Origin: Cellulomonas fimi ATCC 484
GTDB taxonomy: Bacteria > Actinomycetota > Actinomycetes > Actinomycetales > Cellulomonadaceae
Direction of reading: 5' to 3'
Length of the DNA stretch: 64,000 bases
Assembly: GCF_000212695.1 (NCBI RefSeq)
Contig: NC_015514.1
Location: forward strand, 2,046,001-2,110,000
This document shows, piece by piece, positions 45,582-53,291 of the stretch. Each line of letters starts with the position of its first letter. The first letter of the stretch is position 1. A program made the position numbers and the translations under genes. Below the pieces are notes generated by a model that searched no databases, had not been told where the DNA came from, and worked only from the letters and a program-made list of their open reading frames with translations.

Positions 45582-45629
45582 CCCGACCCGGACCCGGCGG
45601 GCCGCGGCGTCATCCCGACCCGGACCCGG
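45582..45629. repeat. 16-base direct repeat at the end of the Usp remnant
   Basis: CCCGACCCGGACCCGG occurs at 45582-45597 and 45614-45629, 32 bases apart. The second copy overlaps the 3' end of the histidine kinase gene. Such short repeats are typical end-points of deletions. Confidence 0.6.
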
Positions 45630-46692
45630 GGGTCTCCAGCGTCACCTCGACCCGGAGGCCGCCGCCGGCGCGAGGGGCGAGCGCAAGCGTGCCGTCGTGC
45701 GCACGGGCGATGCTCTGCACGATCGCGAGCCCCAGCCCGACGCCCGCGTGGTGGTCCCCGCGGACCCGTGCCCCACCGCGCTGGAACGGCTCGGCCAGCG
45801 TCGCCACCACGGCGGGGGACAGCGGGGCACCCGTGCTCTCGACCGTGAGGAACGCCGAGCCGGGGCGCGTGCCGGTCGTGACGAGCACGCTGCCCCCGTG
45901 GGGCAGGTTGTGCACGATCGCGTTGTGCACCAGGTTCGCCGTCAGCTGGCGCAGCAGCGCGGGGGAGCCGGACGTCGGTGCGGCGTCACCGGCGGCGCCC
46001 AGCGTCACGCCGCGGGCCTCGGCGAGCGGCAGCAGCGTCTCCACGGCGTCCTCCGCGAGCAGCGACAGGTCCACCGGCTCCCGCGTGAACGCGCGCGCGT
46101 CCGCACGGCTCAGCACGAGCAGCGCCTCGGTCAGGTCGATCGCGCGGGCGTTGACGGCGTGCAGGCGGTCCAGCACCTCGCGGGTGTCGGCGTCCGGGTC
46201 GCTGCGCGCCACGTCGAGGAGGGCCTGCGTGACCGCCAGCGGGGTGCGCAGCTCGTGCGACGCGTTCGCCGCGAACCGCTGCTGCTCCGCGACGTGCTCC
46301 TCGATCCGACCCACCATCGCGTCGAACGCGTCCGCGAGGTCCCGCAGCTCGTCGCGGCGACCCGGCAGGGCGATCCGATGACCCCACGACCCCGCCGCGA
46401 CCGCCGTGGTCGCCGCGGTGATCCGGGCCAGCGGCGCGAGCATCCGGCCCGCGAGCAGCCAGCCGCCGACGAGCCCGACGAGCAGCAGGAACGTCAGGAC
46501 GACCGCCGACGCGGGCAGGAACTCCTGCATCAGCAGCGGGTGCGAGGGCGCGAACCGGCCGATCGCCCGCAACCCGGGGACCCGGATGAACAGCCAGACG
46601 AGCGCGAGCATGAACGCGCCCGTCAGGACGAGGAACCCGGCGTAGCTCAGCGTGAGCTGGAGCCGCACGCTCAGGCCGGGCCGCCTATCCAT
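45610..46692 (-). CDS. sensor histidine kinase
   Basis: Membrane histidine kinase, 360 residues. Two transmembrane helices (residues ~16-37 and ~60-82) enclose a short ~20-residue extracytoplasmic loop, so it is probably an intramembrane or lipid-sensing type. Then come HAMP (to ~135), the dimerisation box FAANASHELRTPL with phospho-acceptor H146, the N box (NLVHNAIVHN, unusual His for Asp) and the G box GVGLGLAIVQSIARAHDG. The ATG at 46692 overlaps the response-regulator stop by 8 bases. The pair is divergent from vanY-vanZ-like genes, suggesting cell-wall stress sensing. Confidence 0.92.
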   Translation of the reverse strand: MDRRPGLSVRLQLTLSYAGFLVLTGAFMLALVWLFIRVPGLRAIGRFAPSHPLLMQEFLPASAVVLTFLLLVGLVGGWLLAGRMLAPLARITAATTAVAAGSWGHRIALPGRRDELRDLADAFDAMVGRIEEHVAEQQRFAANASHELRTPLAVTQALLDVARSDPDADTREVLDRLHAVNARAIDLTEALLVLSRADARAFTREPVDLSLLAEDAVETLLPLAEARGVTLGAAGDAAPTSGSPALLRQLTANLVHNAIVHNLPHGGSVLVTTGTRPGSAFLTVESTGAPLSPAVVATLAEPFQRGGARVRGDHHAGVGLGLAIVQSIARAHDGTLALAPRAGGGLRVEVTLETPGSGSG

Positions 46693-47380
46693 GGCCCGCG
46701 CCGTCGGGTCCCGGGGCCGGGCCCGTGTCGACCCGGTACCCGACCCCGGGCACCGTGACGATGACCCCCGGCTCACCGAGACGGCGCCGGAGCGACGAGA
46801 CCGTGATGCGTACCGCGTTGGTGAACGGGTCCGCGTTCTCGTCCCACGCGCGCTCCAGCAGCTCCTCCGCGCTGACGACTCCACCCTCCGCGGCGACGAG
46901 CACCTCGAGCACCGCGAACTGCTTGCGCGTGAGCGGCACGTACCGGCCGTCGCGGTGCACCTCCCGCCGGAACGGGTCGACGCGCAGGCCCGCGACCTCC
47001 CGCACCGGCGGGCGGTGGTGGGCGCGGCGACGGTCGAGCGCGCGCAGCCGCAGCACGAGCTCACGCATCTCGAAGGGCTTCGTCAGGTAGTCGTCCGCCC
47101 CCAGCTCGAAGCCGGACGCCTTGTCGTCGAGCCGGTCCGCGGCGGTGAGCAGGAGGATCGGCAGGCCGGTGCCGCCCGCCACGATGCGACGCGCCACCTC
47201 GTCGCCCGACACGCCCGGCACGTCGCGGTCGAGCACCGCGACGTCGTAGGAGTGCACGCCCAGCAGCTCGAGCGCCGCCTCCCCGTCGGGTGCGACGTCC
47301 GCGGCGATCGCCGCGAGCCGCAGCCCGTCCCGCACCGCGTCGGCCAGGTAGGGCTCGTCCTCGACGATCAGCACACGCAC
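46685..47380 (-). CDS. OmpR/PhoB-type response regulator
   Basis: Two-domain response regulator, 231 residues. The receiver has acidic pocket VEDEP, phospho-acceptor D51 in VAVLDRDVPG, LLLTA and the switch lysine in DYLTKPFEMREL. The C-terminal winged helix shows VPLTRKQFAVLEVLVAAEGG, NAVRITVSSLRRRLGEP and VPGVGYRVD. The GTG at 47380 is preceded on the minus strand by TAGCAT and 6 bases (leaderless). Divergent from vanY by 86 bases; the shared region is short enough for it to regulate both directions. Confidence 0.94.
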   Translation of the reverse strand: MRVLIVEDEPYLADAVRDGLRLAAIAADVAPDGEAALELLGVHSYDVAVLDRDVPGVSGDEVARRIVAGGTGLPILLLTAADRLDDKASGFELGADDYLTKPFEMRELVLRLRALDRRRAHHRPPVREVAGLRVDPFRREVHRDGRYVPLTRKQFAVLEVLVAAEGGVVSAEELLERAWDENADPFTNAVRITVSSLRRRLGEPGVIVTVPGVGYRVDTGPAPGPDGAGHG

Positions 47381-47466
47381 GGCTCGATGCTAGGAGCGCA
47401 CATGTATCGCGGGGATATCGAGATCTGCAGACGTTCCCGCAACACCCGCTCGCGTTCGCTGGGCCC

Positions 47467-48168
47467 ATGCAACCCACACCGACACCCGCACCGACACCCG
47501 CACCGTCGTCACGGACGCGCGTCCCCGTCCTGGCCGTCGTCGCGACCGTCGTGCTCGGCACGGTCGTCGGCCTCCTCGGCGACCGGCCCGTCCCGCCCGT
47601 GCCGAGCGGACGGCACGTCACGCTCGTGCCGGAGGGCCGGACCGCGACCGGTCACCCCGTCGCGCGGCACGGCGCACCGCCGCTCGAGGGCCCCGGGAGC
47701 GACACCGGTCGCGTGGCCGCCGCCGACGGCGGGGTGCCGGACGGGGCGACCCCCTTCGACGACGACCTGCCCGCCGTCGCACGGCTCGACGCGGACCTGC
47801 GGGCCGTGCTGCGCAGCGCCGCCACGGACGCCCGGCTCGACGGGGTCACGGTCCTCGTCACGAGCGGCTGGCGGTCCGCCGACTACCAGGACCTGCTCCT
47901 GCGGGAGGCCGTCGAGCGGTACGGCTCCGCGGCCGAGGCCGCCCGGTGGGTTGCCACGGCCGAGACCTCCCCGCACGTGCAGGGGCTCGCCGTCGACGTC
48001 GGCGACGACGCCGCGATCGCCTGGCTCGCCACGCACGGCGCCGCGTACGGGCTCTGCCCGGTCTACGCGAACGAGCCCTGGCACCACGAGCTGCGGCCGC
48101 AGGCCGTCACGGACGGCTGCCCCGCCCTGTACCCGGACCCGACCGCCGACCCGCGGATGCGGCGATGA
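47467..48168 (+). CDS. VanY-like D-alanyl-D-alanine carboxypeptidase
   Basis: M15-family zinc carboxypeptidase, 233 residues, expected to trim the terminal D-Ala of peptidoglycan stems outside the membrane. An N-terminal helix (VPVLAVVATVVLGTVVGLL) anchors or exports it. Catalytic set: SGWRSADYQ, SPHVQGLAVDVG with zinc ligands H170 and D177, and NEPWHHEL with catalytic E203 and ligand H206. A Pro/Thr-rich tail precedes the helix. ATG 47467 is the start; the stop overlaps vanZ as ATGA. Confidence 0.88.
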   Translation: MQPTPTPAPTPAPSSRTRVPVLAVVATVVLGTVVGLLGDRPVPPVPSGRHVTLVPEGRTATGHPVARHGAPPLEGPGSDTGRVAAADGGVPDGATPFDDDLPAVARLDADLRAVLRSAATDARLDGVTVLVTSGWRSADYQDLLLREAVERYGSAAEAARWVATAETSPHVQGLAVDVGDDAAIAWLATHGAAYGLCPVYANEPWHHELRPQAVTDGCPALYPDPTADPRMRR

Positions 48169-48794
48169 GCGCGACCTCGACGATCCCGGCGGGTGACGAC
48201 GCGGCGACGCGCACGCCTGCCGGGCGGCCCGGGCGCACCGCCCTGACGGCCCTGCTCGTCGTCTACCTCGCGCTGCTCGTCTGGGTCGTGGTCTGGAAGG
48301 TCGAGATGCCGTGGCTCGGGCACCCCGAGCGGCGCACGCTCAAGCTCGTGCCGTTCGTCGCGACCGCCCGCGCAGGTGCGTCGACGGCCTCGGAGGTCGC
48401 GGCGAACGTCGCGCTCCTCGTGCCGCTCGGCGTGTACCTGGGCCTGCTGCAGCCGTGGCGCCGCCTGCCGTGGGTGGCCGGCGTCGCGGCAGGGACGAGC
48501 CTCGCCCTCGAGGCGGTCCAGTACGCGCTGGCCGTGGGCAGCAGCGACGTCACCGACGTCGTCGCCAACACCGCGGGGGGCCTGGCGGGCGCCGCGGTCG
48601 TCCTCGCCGCCCGTCGCCACGGACCCCGGGCGCTGCGCGTCGTGGCACGCGTATGCGCGACGGCGACGCTCGCCGCGGTCGCCTCGTGCGCAGCCTTCGC
48701 CGTCTCACCGCTGCAGTACGGCGCGCCCGACGTCGGCCCGGGGACGTCCCCGCCGCGCGAGTCCGCCCCACGGGCCGGCACCCACGGTCCGTGA
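48165..48794 (+). CDS. VanZ family membrane protein
   Basis: VanZ-like membrane protein, 209 residues, with about four to five helices and the family features VVWKVEMPW, LKLVPFVATARAG, EVAANVALLVPLGVYLGLL and a later EAVQYALAVGSSDVTDVVAN (acidic residues on a helix). VanZ proteins confer low-level teicoplanin or lipoglycopeptide tolerance by an unclear mechanism. The C-terminus is Pro-rich. Overlaps vanY by 4 bases and is convergent with the DUF1269 gene after 9 bases. Confidence 0.85.
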   Translation: MSATSTIPAGDDAATRTPAGRPGRTALTALLVVYLALLVWVVVWKVEMPWLGHPERRTLKLVPFVATARAGASTASEVAANVALLVPLGVYLGLLQPWRRLPWVAGVAAGTSLALEAVQYALAVGSSDVTDVVANTAGGLAGAAVVLAARRHGPRALRVVARVCATATLAAVASCAAFAVSPLQYGAPDVGPGTSPPRESAPRAGTHGP

Positions 48795-48803
48795 CCGCGG
48801 CGG

Positions 48804-49352
48804 CTAGGCCTCGTCGGTCGACGCCTCGTCGGCGGCCGCCTTGATCTCCTCCGCGTCGGCCTTCGCGATGGCCTTCTCGGCGATCGCGGCCGCCTTGTCG
48901 AGCGCCTTGCGCAGCTCGACCGCCGCAGGGTCGGACACGAGCGCGACGATGCCCGAGTGGCCGGGCTGGACGGCGTCGCCGAGCTCGTCGGCCAGCACCT
49001 TGCGCCGGTGCAGCTCGACGCCCTTGCCCGTCGCCGCGCCGATCGCGCCGAGGGCTGCGGCCCCGCCGAGCACGGACGGCGGGAAGATCAGGCCGAGCGC
49101 GACGCCGCCGACGACGCCCCACCGCAGGCCGCGCCGCGTGCTGTGGTCCGTGGCCTTGAGGATCTCGAGGTCTCCCGCCTCCTCCCGCTTGACGACGATG
49201 ACGCCGTCCAGCCGGAACGTGCGCCCCTCGGCGCTCTTGAGCGACTCGTACGCCTCCCAGGCGCTGCCGGTGTCGGCGAAGTCCGCCACCACGAGGGCGT
49301 AGGCGCCGTCGGATACGGCAGCCAGCTCGACGTCGGTCTCGTGCTCGGTCAT
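48804..49352 (-). CDS. DUF1269 domain protein
   Basis: Protein of 182 residues of the DUF1269 type. It has an N-terminal ferredoxin-like part (YALVVADFADTGSAWEAYES, LDGVIVVKREEAGDLEILK), a glycine-rich hydrophobic hairpin (WGVVGGVALGLIFPPSVLGG, ALGAIGAATGKG) that may insert in membrane, and GIVALVSDPAAVELRKALDK, ending in an acidic/Ala helix. Function unknown; relatives appear in stress regulons. ATG 49352 with GGAGGAG 7 bases upstream and TAGCGT (49402-49397) as likely -10. Confidence 0.82.
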   Translation of the reverse strand: MTEHETDVELAAVSDGAYALVVADFADTGSAWEAYESLKSAEGRTFRLDGVIVVKREEAGDLEILKATDHSTRRGLRWGVVGGVALGLIFPPSVLGGAAALGAIGAATGKGVELHRRKVLADELGDAVQPGHSGIVALVSDPAAVELRKALDKAAAIAEKAIAKADAEEIKAAADEASTDEA

Positions 49353-49510
49353 GGTGGGCTCCTCCAGCTCGTGGGTGGACCGGTCGTGCCGTGCCGACGC
49401 TAGGCGCGGCCGGCGCGCGTCACCTCCCTCGGAGCGGGTGAGCGCGCACCCCGTGCCGGGCGCCGCCGCACGGCACGGGTGCCCCGCCACGAGGCGGCAG
49501 GATGAGGGCC

Positions 49511-50584
49511 ATGAGGACGGTGCGGACGGACGGCACGGCCCGGGACGACGCAGCGAGGCCGGCGGTGCACCTCCTGCTGCGGCTCGGCCTGCCCCGCGAC
49601 CCGCTCGCCACGCGCCACCTCGCCACGTTCCTCGTCGTCACGGCGCTGACGGTGCTGGTCACGCGCGCGCTGCTCGCGGCCGCCGGGTACCCGCAGCTCG
49701 GCGGCGGCGGGCTGCACGTCGCGCACGTGCTGTGGGGCGGTCTGCTCATGGCGCTCGCCTTCGTGCTGCTGCTGTCGTTCCTCGGCCCGGTGCTGCGTCC
49801 CGTCGGGGCGCTCGTCGGCGGCATCGGGTTCGGCCTGTTCGTCGACGAGGTCGGCAAGTTCGTCACGAGCGACAACGACTACTTCTACGAGCCGACCGCC
49901 GCGATCATCTACGCCACCGTGGTCGCGCTCGGGCTCGTCGCCGAGGCGCTGCACGGGCGGCGCCCGCGCGACCCGCGGGAGGCCCTCGCGGGCGCGGTCG
50001 ACGAGGCCGTCGCCGGTGTCGTCGGCGGCTTCTCCGGCCCCGCCCGCGCCCGCGCGACCGCCCGGCTCGAGGAGGCCGGCGACGTGGCCGGCGCGGCGCA
50101 GACCCGCGCCCTGCTGCGCGCCGTCGTCGACGACCACGACGAGATCCCCGACCTGGTCGACGCCGTGGCCCGCGGCACCGTGCGGGTGCTGCACGTGCTC
50201 GTCCGCGCGCGGTTCGTGCCGTGGGTCGCCGTCGTGCTCCTCGTGCTGACGTCGGCCGTGAGCGTCACGCGCGGGATCCTCGTGTGGGACGGGCTCGGAG
50301 GCCTGTGGTGGGTCGCCGCGGGCGCTGTCGTGAGCGGCCTCGTCGGTGCCGCGTGCGCGGTCGTGGGTCTCGTGCGGGTGCGCCGGGACGCCGTCGGGGG
50401 GTACCTGTGGTTCCGCCGGGCGGTCCTGGTGAGCCTGCTCGTCACCCAGTTCTTCCTGTTCCGGCTCTCCGAGTGGGACGCGAGCTGGGGGCTGCTCGTC
50501 GACCTGCTCGTCCTCGGGGTCGTGGGCGCCGAGCTCGAGGTGCTGCGCCGCGCACGGGAGCAGGCGCCGGCGCCCGCCGCGTAG
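49511..50584 (+). CDS. integral membrane protein of unknown family
   Basis: Unrecognised membrane protein, 357 residues, with about eight helices. The most distinctive stretch is GFGLFVDEVGKFVTSDNDYF between helices three and four, a pattern I associate with uncharacterised bacterial membrane proteins. A ~70-residue soluble loop (EALAGAVDEAVAGVVGGFSG, TARLEEAGDVAGAAQTRALL) lies between helices four and five. ATG 49511 is chosen: CAGGAT plus 7 bases precedes it (leaderless). Its stop is one base from the convergent ABC permease gene. It stands alone between two opposing transcripts. Confidence 0.7.
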   Translation: MRTVRTDGTARDDAARPAVHLLLRLGLPRDPLATRHLATFLVVTALTVLVTRALLAAAGYPQLGGGGLHVAHVLWGGLLMALAFVLLLSFLGPVLRPVGALVGGIGFGLFVDEVGKFVTSDNDYFYEPTAAIIYATVVALGLVAEALHGRRPRDPREALAGAVDEAVAGVVGGFSGPARARATARLEEAGDVAGAAQTRALLRAVVDDHDEIPDLVDAVARGTVRVLHVLVRARFVPWVAVVLLVLTSAVSVTRGILVWDGLGGLWWVAAGAVVSGLVGAACAVVGLVRVRRDAVGGYLWFRRAVLVSLLVTQFFLFRLSEWDASWGLLVDLLVLGVVGAELEVLRRAREQAPAPAA

Positions 50585-50585
50585 G

Positions 50586-53291
50586 TCAGCGGACCCGCAG
50601 CACCTGCCCCAGCCGCTCCCGCCGGCGGGCCGAGGACTCGACCACGACGACGACGAGCACCGTCGCCGCGAGCACCCCGAGCGGCAGGAGCACCCACGGC
50701 GGCAGCACGACCGCCGGGTCGGCGACCTGCCCCGTGACGAGCCGCAGCGCCAACGGGCCCGCGAGCCCGCCGACGAGCACGCTGCCTACCACCACGCCGC
50801 CGGCCGCGGACACCAGCGGCGGCGGCAGCAGCTCGCCGAGACCGACCCGCGCAGCGTCCCGCCCGCGCAGCCCCAGCACGCGCGCGGTCGCGAGCGCCCG
50901 GGCGCGGTCGGGCGCCGACGCCGCCGCGTCGAGGACGACCACGGTGGCCGCGAGCGCGGTGCCCGCGACGGCGGCGAGGACGACGAGCGCGAGCAGGCCG
51001 CTCGCGAGCGGGTCGGCGCGCCGGTCGGCGAGCCACCGTTCGCGGGACAGGACGTCGGCACCCGCGGTCGCGGCGGCGTCGCGCGCGACGGCCGGGGCGC
51101 GCGGACCGACGGCCCAGACGGTGTCGGGCGCGGTGACCGCGGTGGCGGCGTCCGGGGCGCTGCCGGCGGCGGCGGCGACGGCCGTGAGGGTCGCGCGGTC
51201 GACCACGACGACCGGTGCGGCGGCCCGGTCGTCGGTCGCCGGTGCGGGCAGGTCCGGAGCCTCACCGACCGGCTGGAGCTCGATCGTGACGTCGGCCCAG
51301 CGCAGCGACGGGGTGCTGCCGAGGAGCTCGGCGGGGACGAGCGCGGGCAGCGGCCCGGCACCGGCCCGCGCGGGGTCCGATGCGTCGGCGAGCTCCGCGA
51401 GCTGCGCGGGCGACCCGGACGGCGTGCGGGCGAGCAGCGCACCGTACGGCCCGGGGTCGACCGCGAGGACGCGCACGGTGTCGACGCCGCGCACCCCGAA
51501 CAGCTGGCTGCGGCCCTGGACCCGCCCGACGGCGACGGCATCCACACCCGCGGCGTCCGACAGGGCGTCGGCGACGTCCTGCAGCGAGGCCGAGGGGGAG
51601 TCGGTGCGCACCACCACGTCCGCCCCGACGGCGTCCCACGACCCGTCCGTCTGTCCGGCGCGCGCGGTGCCGGCGAGCGCGGCGCACAGCGTGACGAGCG
51701 TGCTGAGCACCACGAGCGTGACGAACGGCAGCACGGCGCTCGTCGTGCGGGCGCGGGCCAGGGCGAGCAGCGGCCCCGCCGTGCGGGACCGGCGCGCGGC
51801 GTGCAGCGCGGTGCCGAGCAGCGGCGGGACGGCGCGCCACAGCAGCAGCGCGGAGGCGGCGGCGACGAGCGCGGGCGCCGCCGCGAGCAGCAGGTCGGCG
51901 GGGCCGGACAGCGTCACGACCCCACGCCGCCGCAGGGCGACCGTCGCCGCGGCGGCGACGACCGCGACCGCAGCCTCGACGGAGACGCGGCGCACCGTGC
52001 GGACGCGTCGGGCGAGGCGGCGGTGCTGCCGCTCCGTCGGGGCGCGCCGGGGGTCGGCGCGACGGGCCGTCGCGGTCGCGCACGCGGGCGGTGCCACGAG
52101 CGCCACGGCGACCACGGCGAGGACCCAGGGCCACGTCACGGCACCGGGCACGGCGAGGCCGCCGAGGGCCAGGCCGGCGGCCGTCGCCGCGCCCACCACG
52201 ACCGCGGTCTCCGCTGCCGTGCCGAGGGCGACGCCCGCGAGGGACGTGCCGCGTGCCCGCACCGTGCGCAGGGCCGCAGACCGGCGGCGGGCGAGGAGGT
52301 CGGCCGCGACGAGCAGCACGAGGCCGGCCCCGACCGCCAGCCCGGTCAGCACCACGGCGGCCTGCGTCCGGGTGGCGTCCACCCGGCCGCGGGCGTCGGT
52401 GAGGAGCAGGTCCAGCCGGGACGCCACGCGCACGTCGGGCCCGGGCACGAGGAGCTGGTCGGGCGACGCCTCGAGCGCCGCGACCTGGCGCAGGACGTCG
52501 CCCGAGCGTGCGTGGTCGAGGTGCCCGGCGTCGACCGGCAGCCGGAACGTGCGGGTGACCCCGTCGGGCTCGAGCGCGGCGCGCGCGACGGGCAGCGACT
52601 GCGCGGACAGCAGGCCGCCCACCACGGTGGTGCGGGTGCTGGTGCCGTAGGCGCGCGGCTGCAGGATCTCCGGCAGTGCGGTCCACGTCCGGTCGCCGGG
52701 GTCGGCCGCCTCGAAGACGCCCGTGACCAGCACGGAGACGACGCCGCCGTCGGCGGTGCGCGCCTCGAGGATGTCACCGGCCTGTGCGCCGAGGGTCTCG
52801 GCCACCGCCCGCGACAGACCGACCGGGACGGTGAGGTCCGGACCGGCACCACCGGGCGGACCGCCCTGCACCCAGCGGACCGAGGGCTCCTCGCCCGCCC
52901 ACAGGTACGCGAGACGCAGGAGCCCGCCGGTCGGCAGTGCGGGCGTGCTGACGCGCAGGTCCGGTCCGGAGGCGGACGCGACGGGCGGTCCGAGGACGGC
53001 GCGCAGCGACGGCGGGAGCGTGTCGTCGAGCCGGCGGGCGACGTCGTCGACGCCCGTCGTCGTGTCGCGGGCACCCGCCGTCCGGTCGGACGTGCCCGCG
53101 CCGTAGCGGCTCGTGACGACGACGTCCGCGGCCGGGTCGGCGTCCGCGACGGCGGCCCGCACCGCGGCGTCGGCCTGCCGCACGAGCAGGCGCGGCACCG
53201 CGTCGGTCAGGCCGACCATGAGGGCGACGACCGCCGCGGTGACGAGCAGGGGCCACAGGTCGGCGCGCGCGCGGCGCCAGGCGGCGCTCAC
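50586..53291 (-). CDS. FtsX/MacB-type ABC transporter permease (second)
   Basis: ABC permease of 901 residues. An N-terminal helix (LWPLLVTAAVVALMVGLTD) is followed by a large extracytoplasmic domain (~40-330), then three-helix FtsX blocks: AVVLTGLAVGAGLVLLVAAD, TSAVLPFVTLVVLSTLVTLC and, at the C-terminus, GLLALVVLAAVAGTALAATV with VLLPLGVLAATVLVVVVVES. GTG 53291 overlaps the upstream permease stop as GTGA. Last gene of the operon. With the first permease and two ATPases it should form a complex for export or for transmission of extracytoplasmic signals; substrate unknown. Confidence 0.88.
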   Translation of the reverse strand: MSAAWRRARADLWPLLVTAAVVALMVGLTDAVPRLLVRQADAAVRAAVADADPAADVVVTSRYGAGTSDRTAGARDTTTGVDDVARRLDDTLPPSLRAVLGPPVASASGPDLRVSTPALPTGGLLRLAYLWAGEEPSVRWVQGGPPGGAGPDLTVPVGLSRAVAETLGAQAGDILEARTADGGVVSVLVTGVFEAADPGDRTWTALPEILQPRAYGTSTRTTVVGGLLSAQSLPVARAALEPDGVTRTFRLPVDAGHLDHARSGDVLRQVAALEASPDQLLVPGPDVRVASRLDLLLTDARGRVDATRTQAAVVLTGLAVGAGLVLLVAADLLARRRSAALRTVRARGTSLAGVALGTAAETAVVVGAATAAGLALGGLAVPGAVTWPWVLAVVAVALVAPPACATATARRADPRRAPTERQHRRLARRVRTVRRVSVEAAVAVVAAAATVALRRRGVVTLSGPADLLLAAAPALVAAASALLLWRAVPPLLGTALHAARRSRTAGPLLALARARTTSAVLPFVTLVVLSTLVTLCAALAGTARAGQTDGSWDAVGADVVVRTDSPSASLQDVADALSDAAGVDAVAVGRVQGRSQLFGVRGVDTVRVLAVDPGPYGALLARTPSGSPAQLAELADASDPARAGAGPLPALVPAELLGSTPSLRWADVTIELQPVGEAPDLPAPATDDRAAAPVVVVDRATLTAVAAAAGSAPDAATAVTAPDTVWAVGPRAPAVARDAAATAGADVLSRERWLADRRADPLASGLLALVVLAAVAGTALAATVVVLDAAASAPDRARALATARVLGLRGRDAARVGLGELLPPPLVSAAGGVVVGSVLVGGLAGPLALRLVTGQVADPAVVLPPWVLLPLGVLAATVLVVVVVESSARRRERLGQVLRVR

